From assembly GCA_031267895.1 (NCBI GenBank), contig JAIRYF010000063.1, positions 1 through 36,276 of the forward strand: DNA of 36,276 bases, in the 5' to 3' direction. The notes beneath the pieces were generated by a model. That model was not told where the DNA came from. It was given only the letters and a program-made list of their open reading frames with translations, and searched no databases. The stretch is from Candidatus Methanoplasma glyptotermitis. Its GTDB lineage: Archaea; Thermoplasmatota; Thermoplasmata; Methanomassiliicoccales; Methanomethylophilaceae. The first letter of the stretch is position 1, and every line of letters starts with the position of its first letter. The translations under genes were made by a program, and so were the position numbers. Below are positions 27,942 to 36,276 of this stretch, in pieces.

Positions 27942-30900
27942 ATGACAGGCAGAGGACTCTACGATCCGAATGATGAGAAGGACTCGTGCGGTGTCGGTTT
28001 CGTAGCCAACATCGACGGGACCAAAAATCACGAAGCCGTTGAGTTCGGACTCCGGATTCTGGAGAACATGGAGCACCGCGGGGCCGAAAATGCGGACGGG
28101 AAGACCGGAGACGGCACGGGAATGACCGTCCAGATACCGCATGGCTTCATAACGGGTATCGGAATCCCGGTCCCCGAGGAGGGACGGTACGGTACCGGCC
28201 TGATATTCCTTCCCAAGGATGAGGAATCCGCGGAACTGTGTATGAAATCTCTGCGGGAGGAGTGCGGAAGGCAGAATCTGCACATAATAACCGAAAGGGA
28301 GGTGCCCGTGGACCACAGCGTCCCCGGACCGCTTGCATCTGATACCGAACCGAGGATCGTCCAGATTTTCGTAACAAGCTACGACGGCCAAGATGTGCTT
28401 GAGCGCAAACTGTACATTGTCAGGAAGAAGGTCAGCGCCGGGACATGCCCGGATGACTTCTACATATGCAGTCTCTCCACAAAGTGCATGGTTTACAAAG
28501 GTATGCTTACGCCCGCTCAGCTTAGGAACTATTACAAAGATCTGTCCGATCCGAGGTTCGCGTCCGCTATAACGATGGTGCACTCGAGGTTCAGCACCAA
28601 CACGAAACCCATGTGGAAGCTGGCACAGCCGTTCCGCATGCTGTGTCATAATGGCGAGATAAACACCATTAAAGGGAACAGGGCGTGGATGACGGCGAGA
28701 GAAAGCGTTCTCGAATCTCCCCTGTTCCCCGAAATGCACCTGATGATGCCTATAGTCGAGCCGGGTATGAGCGACAGCGCATCTCTGGACAACGTGTTCG
28801 AATTTCTAACAATGTCAGGAAGATCAATGGCGAACGCGCTCTCGATAATGGTGCCGGAGTCCTGGAATAACAGGAACCCGATACCTGACAGTCTTAAGGC
28901 GTATTACGAATACCACAGCATACTTATGGAACCGTGGGACGGACCGGCGGCGATACTTTTCACCGACGGACGATTCGCGGGAGGAATGCTCGACAGAAAC
29001 GGTCTGAGGCCCGCCAGGTACTCCGTGACCAAAGACGGACTGTTCATACTGGCCTCCGAATCCGGTGTTATTCAGTTCCCCGACTCGGATATTGCGGAAT
29101 CGGGGAGACTGATGCCTGGAAAAATGATGACAGTCGACACGGAAGAAGGCAGGATCATTTATGATCAGGAAATAAAGAACGAGTTGGCCTCTGCGTACGG
29201 TTTCAGAGACTGGCTTGACAGCAACAGGCTGGAACTCGATGAGGTGTCCTCCGGAAGGGAGATCGGAAGAGGTGTCCCGGATATCGAGAAGAGGCTTGCC
29301 GCCTTCGGGTACACGAAAGAAGAGATGTCAAGAGTAATCGAACCGATGATAACGCAGGGACGCGAACCGGTGGGTTCCACCGGATCGGATATCCCTTTGG
29401 CTGTCCTTTCCGATAAACCCCAGAGACTGTTCAACTACTTCAGGCAGTCATTTGCGCAGGTCACCAATCCCCCGATTGATCCCATAAGGGAGGAACTGGT
29501 CATGTCGATAACAGGGTATGTCGGACACGTTCGCCAAAGTCTTCTGGACAGGAAGCCAGCGAACTTCAATATGATCAAGGTACGCCACCCGATTATCTCC
29601 AACAGAGAGCTGGATCTTCTGAAGAATTTGAAATACAGGGGATTCAGAATCACCGAGATACCGATAACATTCAGAGTATCGGACGGGGCCGGGGGAATGG
29701 AACGCGCTCTCGCAAGGATATGTGCAGAGGCCGAGGATGCCGTCGACAACGGAGGTTCGTATATTCTGCTGTCAGACAGGAACATCGGCAGAGAGAATGC
29801 CGCGATACCTTCGCTGCTCGCAGTCTCGGCAGTACATCAGCATCTCCTCGGAAAAAGAAAGAGAATCCAGACCGGAATAATACTGGAATCCGGGGAACCC
29901 CGAGAGGTCATGCATTTTGCCCTGCTGTTCGGATACGGCGCAAATGCCGTGAATCCCTACCTGACATATGCTCTGATAGAGGATATCGCCAAGAGGGACG
30001 GGATCAGGACGGATGCCGATTCCGCAGAGCGCAATTTCATAAAGTCTTCCGAAAAGGGGCTTATGAAGATAATGTCCAAGATGGGTATCTCCACGATACG
30101 GTCGTACATCGGAGCAGGGCTGTTTGAGGCGATAGGCCTGAATGAGACGTTTGTCAGGGATCATTTCGGGAACACTGTATCCAGCATAGGCGGTATAGGG
30201 ATGGAGGAGATAGCGGAGGACATGATATCAGCACACACAGCGGCATTCAGTCATCCGGAGGAGGTGCGTGGGAATGACGGAGTGTACGGATATTCCAAAG
30301 ACGGTGAGAAGCATTCCTGGTCCCCGGCAGCGGTCAGGGCATTGCATAAGGCCGTAAGAGATAACGATGCGGAAGCATACGGAGAGTTTGCGGATCTTGT
30401 CGACAGCGGCAGGTTCTTTATCAGAGATCTTATGAAAGTCAGAACCGGATCTCCGATATCCGTCAGTGAGGTGGAACCCGCCGAGTACGTGATGAGAAGG
30501 TTTGTAGGTCAGGGAATATCATTCGGAGCGATCGGCAGAGAAGCCCACGAGACATTAGCCGAGGCTATGAATCTCGCGGGCGGACAGAGCAATACCGGAG
30601 AGGGAGGGGAAGATCCCGCAAGGTTCGTACCTACCGGAGACGGCAGAGATCTGAGGTCGAAGGTCAAGCAGGTGGCATCCGGAAGGTTTGGAGTTACCGT
30701 ACGATACCTCGCGGATGCCGATGAGATACAGATCAAGATTGCGCAGGGGGCGAAGCCCGGAGAGGGAGGTCAGCTCATGGGAGACAAAGTGGACGGAGAG
30801 ATAGCGGCCACAAGGCATACTCTTCCGGGCGTGACTCTGATTTCTCCTCCGCCGCATCATGATATTTATTCGATAGAGGACCTCAAACAGCTGATACTGG

Positions 30901-32351
30901 ACATGAGGTGCGTGAATCCCTCGGCAAGGATCAGCGTGAAACTTGTTTCAGAGTCCGGTGTAGGGACGGTGGCCGCGGGAGTCGTCAAAGCCGGAGCCGA
31001 TAAGATACTGATATCCGGAGCGGACGGAGGTACCGGTGCATCTCCCCTGTCATCGATAAGATATGCGGGGATGCCTTGGGAGCTCGGACTCGCGGAGACA
31101 CAGCAGGCACTGGCTGCAAACGGACTCAGAGACAGGGTGAAACTTCAGGTCGACGGTCAGATCAAGACCGGAAGAGACGTAATCATAGCGGCACTCCTCG
31201 GGGCTGAAGAATACGGATTCGCAACGGCACCTATGGTGGCAATGGGATGCATAATGTGCAGGAAATGCCAGTCAAACACCTGCCCCGTCGGCATAGCGAC
31301 GCAGGACCCGGCGAAAAGGGAGAAATTCACAGGCAGAGCGGAGCATATTGTAAGATATATGAGGTTCGTAGCTGAGGATATCAGGAAGAGAATGGCCGAA
31401 ATCGGCATAAGGTCTCTGGACGAAATCATAGGGCATTCCGAACTTATAGTGCGCGCAGACAGCGACAGTATAAGGACCGGACAAATAGATATAGGAAGAA
31501 TAATCAAGGCACCGGCCGGAGGCACTTTAACATGTACAAAGGGACAGCCCGACATGACGAGGAATGTTTTTGACAGAAAGATGATAAAAGATGCGGGACT
31601 CTCGCTGGAAACAGGATGCAAAGTCAATCTTGAATATATGATATCCAACATAGACAGGTCGGTGGGGGCTATGCTCTCCGGAGAGCTGGTCAGGCGCGGG
31701 AAGAAACTCGGGGACGGAGCTGTAAATGTGTCTTTCAGAGGAACGGCCGGCCAGAGTTTCGGTGCATTCATGACCGAAGGGATGGCGTTCATACTCAGAG
31801 GGCAGGTCAACGACTATGTCGGAAAAGGGATGTCCGGAGGGAGGATAGCGATTTTCCGCGAAGGAGACGTGCCGCGGCAGAATATAATCGCCGGAAACAC
31901 ACTGCTGTACGGGGCGACCGGCGGAGAAGTATACATCTCCGGAAAGGTCGGGGAGAGGTTCTGTGTCAGGAACAGCGGGGCGACCGCCGTTGCCGAGGGT
32001 GCAGGGGACCACTGCTGCGAGTACATGACCGGCGGAAGAGTAGTAATTCTGGGAGAGGTCGGAAGAAACTTTGCTGCGGGGATGTCTGCGGGTATAGCAT
32101 ATGTGCTGAACGACAGCGGGGACTTCGACAGACACTGCAATATGGATATGGTGGAGCTGCTGCTTGTGGAATCGGAAAGCGACCGTTCGGAACTGAGGTC
32201 GATACTGGAATCCCATCTCAGGCACACGGGAAGTCCGAAAGCCGCTGAAATTCTTGACGATTGGGAATGCAGTATCAGCAGGTTCCTGAAAGTTCTGCCT
32301 ATAGGCTACAAAAAACTGCTGGAAACCAAAGGTGCGGATGCCATCCACTGA
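27942..32351 (+). CDS. gltB: glutamate synthase large subunit (GltB-type, with class II amidotransferase domain)
   Basis: DSCGVGFVANIDG, MVHSRFSTNT, CHNGEINT, ISGADGGTGASPLSSI, GCIMCRKCQSNTCPVGIAT; ATG at 27942 inside ORF starting 27933 with TTG. Confidence 0.95.
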   Translation: MTGRGLYDPNDEKDSCGVGFVANIDGTKNHEAVEFGLRILENMEHRGAENADGKTGDGTGMTVQIPHGFITGIGIPVPEEGRYGTGLIFLPKDEESAELCMKSLREECGRQNLHIITEREVPVDHSVPGPLASDTEPRIVQIFVTSYDGQDVLERKLYIVRKKVSAGTCPDDFYICSLSTKCMVYKGMLTPAQLRNYYKDLSDPRFASAITMVHSRFSTNTKPMWKLAQPFRMLCHNGEINTIKGNRAWMTARESVLESPLFPEMHLMMPIVEPGMSDSASLDNVFEFLTMSGRSMANALSIMVPESWNNRNPIPDSLKAYYEYHSILMEPWDGPAAILFTDGRFAGGMLDRNGLRPARYSVTKDGLFILASESGVIQFPDSDIAESGRLMPGKMMTVDTEEGRIIYDQEIKNELASAYGFRDWLDSNRLELDEVSSGREIGRGVPDIEKRLAAFGYTKEEMSRVIEPMITQGREPVGSTGSDIPLAVLSDKPQRLFNYFRQSFAQVTNPPIDPIREELVMSITGYVGHVRQSLLDRKPANFNMIKVRHPIISNRELDLLKNLKYRGFRITEIPITFRVSDGAGGMERALARICAEAEDAVDNGGSYILLSDRNIGRENAAIPSLLAVSAVHQHLLGKRKRIQTGIILESGEPREVMHFALLFGYGANAVNPYLTYALIEDIAKRDGIRTDADSAERNFIKSSEKGLMKIMSKMGISTIRSYIGAGLFEAIGLNETFVRDHFGNTVSSIGGIGMEEIAEDMISAHTAAFSHPEEVRGNDGVYGYSKDGEKHSWSPAAVRALHKAVRDNDAEAYGEFADLVDSGRFFIRDLMKVRTGSPISVSEVEPAEYVMRRFVGQGISFGAIGREAHETLAEAMNLAGGQSNTGEGGEDPARFVPTGDGRDLRSKVKQVASGRFGVTVRYLADADEIQIKIAQGAKPGEGGQLMGDKVDGEIAATRHTLPGVTLISPPPHHDIYSIEDLKQLILDMRCVNPSARISVKLVSESGVGTVAAGVVKAGADKILISGADGGTGASPLSSIRYAGMPWELGLAETQQALAANGLRDRVKLQVDGQIKTGRDVIIAALLGAEEYGFATAPMVAMGCIMCRKCQSNTCPVGIATQDPAKREKFTGRAEHIVRYMRFVAEDIRKRMAEIGIRSLDEIIGHSELIVRADSDSIRTGQIDIGRIIKAPAGGTLTCTKGQPDMTRNVFDRKMIKDAGLSLETGCKVNLEYMISNIDRSVGAMLSGELVRRGKKLGDGAVNVSFRGTAGQSFGAFMTEGMAFILRGQVNDYVGKGMSGGRIAIFREGDVPRQNIIAGNTLLYGATGGEVYISGKVGERFCVRNSGATAVAEGAGDHCCEYMTGGRVVILGEVGRNFAAGMSAGIAYVLNDSGDFDRHCNMDMVELLLVESESDRSELRSILESHLRHTGSPKAAEILDDWECSISRFLKVLPIGYKKLLETKGADAIH

Positions 32352-32426
32352 ATTTCATATCCTACCACATGACCTTCATCTTCGGCTCCGGGGCACTCGC
32401 GTCAGAACCCGTCTCGGCAGCGGAAG

Positions 32427-32473
32427 CTCTGCTGTCTAATTTTCTCAATAACGATATCAACTGTCGAGGTCAG
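32427..32473 (+). repeat. IS-C-type end fragment
   Basis: ctgtctaattttctcaataacgatatcaactgtcgaggtcaggat closely matches sequence starting near 20513. Confidence 0.65.
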
Positions 32474-32474
32474 G

Positions 32475-32829
32475 ATCGAAGCTGAAAGCTTACGGCATAC
32501 CGATCTGCGGACCGCTGATCGTGTGGGCCGGTATTCAAATCGACGGAGATAAAATCAAACTGGAGAGGAAGATAATTTTGCAGTGCGAAGGGGATGTTTC
32601 GCGCATTCCAAATGATTTCGAAAGGAGATGATCTTGCAGGGCAGGCCCGTGCATGTATGCACGATTCGAAGGTGATGAACGGAATCTCACACGTGCCTTT
32701 GAGAAAATATCCGTCTATGCGTATAAAAACGAAATCAAACTAAAGCGGGAAAATTACACCGTGTATGTTGAACGTAAAGATTCCCTTTCCACAATAGATG
32801 TATTCGTACCCATGGAGAGTGACGGGTGA
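32475..32829 (+). pseudogene. GyrI-like domain gene remnant, 5' truncated with in-frame TGA
   Basis: AYGIPICGPLIVWAGIQIDGDKIKLERKIILQCEGDVSRIPNDFERR*SCRAGP...ISVYAYKNEIKLKRENYTVYVERKDSLSTIDVFVPMESDG*. Confidence 0.65.
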
Positions 32830-32958
32830 TTTAGCGGAACAAAGAAACAATCGGGGATTGAGAATCGCTTAAAATTGCAAAATGCATTACAAATTTGTTG
32901 CAAAATCTTCTGTTAAATTGTTGCAAACTCTGATATAATCTTCTGCGCATACAGTTGC

Positions 32959-34236
32959 ATGAACAAAAATATTCCGTCTTCAAACACCCGCGCATATCAT
33001 CCGAGGATCGTTGATGATCAGATACGGGACATTTTGGGAACCTTCGGCGGCCTGCTGATAGAGGGACCCAAATGGTGTGGGAAAACATGGACGGGACTGC
33101 ATCATTCCGGATCGGCTTTGTTCGTCGGTGATGAAAAATCAGCATATATGGCAAAATTAGATCCGTTTCTGGCTCTGGATGGTGAACATCCGCGTCTGGT
33201 AGACGAATGGCAGGATGTCCCTGCATTGTGGGATGCAGCCAGAAGAGACATAGATCTCTCCGGCACCAAGGGGAGGTACATATTCACCGGATCATCCGTG
33301 CCGCCGAAGGGATCTACTCATCATACGGGGACGGGGCGTTTCGCCAGACTGCGCATGCGCCCAATGTCCCTTTTTGAAACCGGCGACAGCAGCGGCACCG
33401 TATCGCTGTCGCATATTTTCGGCGGAGGCGCGATAGCCTCAGCGAAGTCCGGGATGAACTACAGAAAGGCCGTGAATCTTATATGCAAAGGAGGATGGCC
33501 GGATGCTCTGGGCATGGACGGAGAGCGTGCCATGAAGATCCCCCGCGAATACATACAGGCAGTCAGAGACTCCGACATCTCCCGTGCGGACGGGCGCAGA
33601 AGAAGCAAAACCAATACGGAACTGTTGCTCAGGTCTCTGGCCCGGAACAGTGCCTCGCCTGTGAAGATATCTGTTCTCACGGAGGACATGAGAGAGAACG
33701 GTTCTTCGATAACCCCCAACACCGTCAGCGGATACCTGGATGCCCTGAGAAGTATATTCGTAGCGGAAGAACAGAACGCCTGGTCTCCGATGCTGCGTTC
33801 CAGGTCCCGCATCCGTACGTCTCCGAAAAGACATTTCACCGATCCGTCTCTGGCCGCCGCCGCGCTCAAAGCATCCCCCGACATCCTGGCAAGAGATGCC
33901 AATACGGCCGGATTCCTGTTTGAATCTCTTTGTTACAGAGACCTCAGCGTATACGCATCTGCTGTGCACGGCGAGGTATACCACTATCTGGACAACACAG
34001 GCCTGGAAGTGGACGAGATTATCGAACTGAGGGACGGGAGATGGGGTGCTGCCGAGGTGAAGATGGGGATCTCAGAATTCGAAAAGGGGGCAGATAACCT
34101 TCTGTCTCTGGCAGAAAAAGTGAAAGACAAGATGGGGCCGCCGTCGTTCCTGATGATACTCAATGCGACCGGCGGACTGTCATACACCAGAGATGACGGC
34201 GTATCGGTCGTACCAATAGATCTTCTCGGTCCGTGA
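32959..34236 (+). CDS. AAA-family ATPase with DUF4143-type C-terminal domain
   Basis: 425 aa; LLIEGPKWCGKTW Walker A, LVDEWQDVPALWDAARR, GRYIFTGSS. Confidence 0.88.
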   Translation: MNKNIPSSNTRAYHPRIVDDQIRDILGTFGGLLIEGPKWCGKTWTGLHHSGSALFVGDEKSAYMAKLDPFLALDGEHPRLVDEWQDVPALWDAARRDIDLSGTKGRYIFTGSSVPPKGSTHHTGTGRFARLRMRPMSLFETGDSSGTVSLSHIFGGGAIASAKSGMNYRKAVNLICKGGWPDALGMDGERAMKIPREYIQAVRDSDISRADGRRRSKTNTELLLRSLARNSASPVKISVLTEDMRENGSSITPNTVSGYLDALRSIFVAEEQNAWSPMLRSRSRIRTSPKRHFTDPSLAAAALKASPDILARDANTAGFLFESLCYRDLSVYASAVHGEVYHYLDNTGLEVDEIIELRDGRWGAAEVKMGISEFEKGADNLLSLAEKVKDKMGPPSFLMILNATGGLSYTRDDGVSVVPIDLLGP

Positions 34237-34256
34237 TTCCGACAGATCGGATGAAA

Positions 34257-34611
34257 CCTGAGCTCGACAGTTGATTCTGATATCCTGAGTTTGACACTTA
34301 CATAATCTGGCTGATGCACAGCTTCCTCTGATATTTGTGCGTTTTGCATGGGGGTTCCGCGTTCTCAGTTATCGTTTTACGTCATGAAACCCGTTGATTC
34401 TGGTCTGTCCCGGTGCCGAATGCACCCGGGCAGACAGCAATCAGCAGTTTCGGGTAATGAAAAAGGCTAACTTAGAATGCGGTAACTCAATGCAAAACGC
34501 ACAAGTCTCAGCCATGGCTCTGACAACAAATCAGATGAGTGTCAAACTCGGGTTTGACTGTGTTATCATGTGTCTGAAGGGGGCTTTCAGCCCCCGTAGA
34601 CACCGAAAACT
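34257..34611. mobile_element. MITE-like/IS-C-related non-autonomous element
   Basis: 16-bp motifs at 34257 and 34284 versus inverted copy 34538-34552; inner IR tgtgcgttttgca (34336-34348)/tgcaaaacgcaca (34491-34503); hairpin gtgtctgaagggggctttcagcccccgtagacac as in IS-C ends. Confidence 0.55.
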
Positions 34612-34672
34612 ATCACGTACGGTTCCAAGAAGGGGGAGAGGGAGTAACCCCTCTTTCCTATTCGACTTGATC
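34606..34672 (+). other. Group II intron 3' terminal remnant (part of domain V plus domain VI)
   Basis: aaactatcacgtacggttccaagaagggggagagggagtaacccctctttcctattcgact, nearly identical to the minus strand at 16590-16645. Confidence 0.7.
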
Positions 34673-34683
34673 GGAAAAGCCGT

Positions 34684-34992
34684 TTATTTCTTGGAATATG
34701 ATTTGGCATTGGGCCTGGCCTCGATTATAATGAACGCATCAAATGTCGCAAGCGCAACAGCCAATAGAATCCCATCCAGATTCCATTCCAATGAAGCTCT
34801 GACCTTGAATGCAACCGTTAATACTGCAAAAAATGTAATAGCCACCGGCACCAAGTATATTGCTAGACCCCTCTGCCCCATTTTAAAAAATCCTTCTCTG
34901 ATGCCTGACGCGTACTTAGCTCCCAAAACGCACAGCATAAGAACCAAGATGATCCCTGTCCAAGTTACAGCGTTCGGTATAGAGAATTCCAT
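34684..34992 (-). CDS. small membrane protein, unknown function
   Basis: 102 aa, about three TM segments; 15 nt downstream of 35008-35535. Confidence 0.5.
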   Translation of the reverse strand: MEFSIPNAVTWTGIILVLMLCVLGAKYASGIREGFFKMGQRGLAIYLVPVAITFFAVLTVAFKVRASLEWNLDGILLAVALATFDAFIIIEARPNAKSYSKK

Positions 34993-35007
34993 AATGCCAT
35001 TGTCTCC

Positions 35008-35535
35008 TTACCAACTTTTGATAACGAACCCAGTGTCCACTGCACCAAACAACATTGTGTCACGCCAAATAGCATACCTCCTTTCCTGAGGCCAATAATT
35101 TAACGAGATCTCCTTGATTGCATCCTGGGCACTTGTCTGGTACCAACCGGCAACATAACCTGCTACATAAAGTCCCACTAAAACGATAAATCCGACACCG
35201 GACACAACAGATATTCCCGTAAGCAAAACTGCTGATCCAGTACCAATGATCGAGATTCCATCGCCTATCTTCAGTATACTCTGTACTGTACCGGCAAAAT
35301 CCGACTCGCCCCAAAGGTAGTTCAATCCCGCACAACTATTCCATTGGTATTCCCCAACCAGTCTCTGACCTTCCCCAGTTATGTAGCTGACATCGTTGGT
35401 TTCTAACTCATCATATGCCATCGGTAATCTGATTTCAGAGCCTATGGCAATGGCTGTGTGGCGGGGCATTGATCTGACGATTTCTTCACCGCACACTTTC
35501 ATGAAGCCACTCGCGACTTCCATCACTTCGTTCAT
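35008..35535 (-). CDS. hypothetical protein with Gly/Val/Ile-rich hydrophobic hairpin
   Basis: 175 aa; IGDGISIIGTGSAVLLTGISVVSGVGFIVLVGLYVAGYVAGWY; upstream gaggaataaaaATG and TATA-like cttatatattc. Confidence 0.55.
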   Translation of the reverse strand: MNEVMEVASGFMKVCGEEIVRSMPRHTAIAIGSEIRLPMAYDELETNDVSYITGEGQRLVGEYQWNSCAGLNYLWGESDFAGTVQSILKIGDGISIIGTGSAVLLTGISVVSGVGFIVLVGLYVAGYVAGWYQTSAQDAIKEISLNYWPQERRYAIWRDTMLFGAVDTGFVIKSW

Positions 35536-35812
35536 TTTTATTCCTCTTTCTGCGTCAAAGACGCTGTAGCCTCCATGCCAGCTTGAATATATAAGTTTAT
35601 GTAGTTATTCGATGTCACCTCTATAATGATAATTAGTTGTGCAAACAGAAAATATAGAACAACGCAACAGAATGAAAACATATGTATTCGCGCCCCATTC
35701 TGCTCAGGGCTACAAAGATCTCAGTTGTTACAGGGCATCCCGCGCCGTACCGGATGTACTGTTGTCCCAACTCGAACTTTAGTCTGGCGTACCAGTATCT
35801 TATCTGGGAGAT

Positions 35813-36163
35813 GTGCGAATGGTTTCTGAAATAAGAGTGCAATGCGGAAAATTTCTGTCATTAAAGAATACGGTCTCTGTTGAGTCAAATGATATCATGG
35901 AAACCGACTCGCTGATAAGTTCGTCCGTATCAAAATTGAAAGCCTATGGAGTATCAATATGCGGGCCGCTGATCGTGTGGGCTGGCATTCAAATCGACGG
36001 AGATAAAATCAAACTGGAGAGGAAGATAATTTTGCAATGCAAGGGGGATGTCTCGCGCATTCCGAAGGATTTTGAAAGAAGGAGAGCTTGCAGGGCAGGC
36101 CCATGCATGTATGCAAGATTCGAAGGCGATGAACGGAATCTCACACGTGCCTTTGAGACTTGA
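35813..36163 (+). CDS. GyrI-like domain protein, C-terminally short copy
   Basis: 116 aa; SSSVSKLKAYGVSICGPLIVWAGIQIDGDKIKLERKIILQ; nearly identical to the 32475-32829 remnant but stops at TRAFET. Confidence 0.5.
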   Translation: MRMVSEIRVQCGKFLSLKNTVSVESNDIMETDSLISSSVSKLKAYGVSICGPLIVWAGIQIDGDKIKLERKIILQCKGDVSRIPKDFERRRACRAGPCMYARFEGDERNLTRAFET

Positions 36164-36186
36164 ATCTGCGGTTTGTATAGGTTACG

Positions 36187-36276
36187 TCAGCCGATGACGA
36201 TCTGCCCCGGCACCGGGGCCTCCAGGCCGAAGACCCTGAAGATCTCCCTGACATTCTTCGATATTACGGTAAGCCT
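36187..36276 (-). CDS. C-terminus of an unidentified protein, open at right edge
   Basis: Minus frame RLTVISKNVREIFRVFGLEAPVPGQIVIG*. Confidence 0.3.
   Translation of the reverse strand, partial: RLTVISKNVREIFRVFGLEAPVPGQIVIG

Noticed and set aside
27678-28739. 353-aa minus-strand ORF
   Set aside because: Antisense to glnN/gltB, both strongly supported by motifs.
1-36276. tRNA or rRNA genes
   Set aside because: No T-loop/acceptor patterns or rRNA core sequences were recognised by eye; a tRNAscan-SE/Infernal run would be decisive.

Overview
The window looks like an accessory region of a methanogenic archaeon, probably a Methanomassiliicoccales/Thermoplasmatota relative (taxonomy is inference). 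Housekeeping and metabolic genes: apt, a CopZ-like chaperone plus a CopA-type Cu+ P-ATPase, a QueG-like double [4Fe-4S] protein, a tight five-gene SPFH/zinc-ribbon/TPR operon, a zinc-ribbon CPBP protease, type III glutamine synthetase next to full-length glutamate synthase, and a DUF4143-type AAA ATPase. The centre (about 11.7-23.8 kb) is the main interest. I read it as an uncharacterised archaeal RiPP (radical-SAM peptide) locus: a 76-aa Ala/Val/Ile-rich precursor-like peptide, two radical SAM proteins, a small GNAT-like protein, a PqqD-like (RRE)-GNAT-like fusion, a DUF3784-like membrane protein and an ABC exporter. Mobile DNA splits it: an ISL3 element with perfect 23-bp IRs and an 8-bp TSD, a 404-bp non-autonomous element, a group II intron remnant, and an IS4/IS1634-like transposase split by a second IS4/IS1634-like element (13-bp IRs, 6-bp TSD). 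Other signals include 16-bp iterated motifs at IS/MITE ends, a duplicated ~78-bp structured repeat near apt, and several palindromes upstream of genes. No rRNA, tRNA or CRISPR array was recognised. All family calls come from reading motifs by eye; no database search was run.
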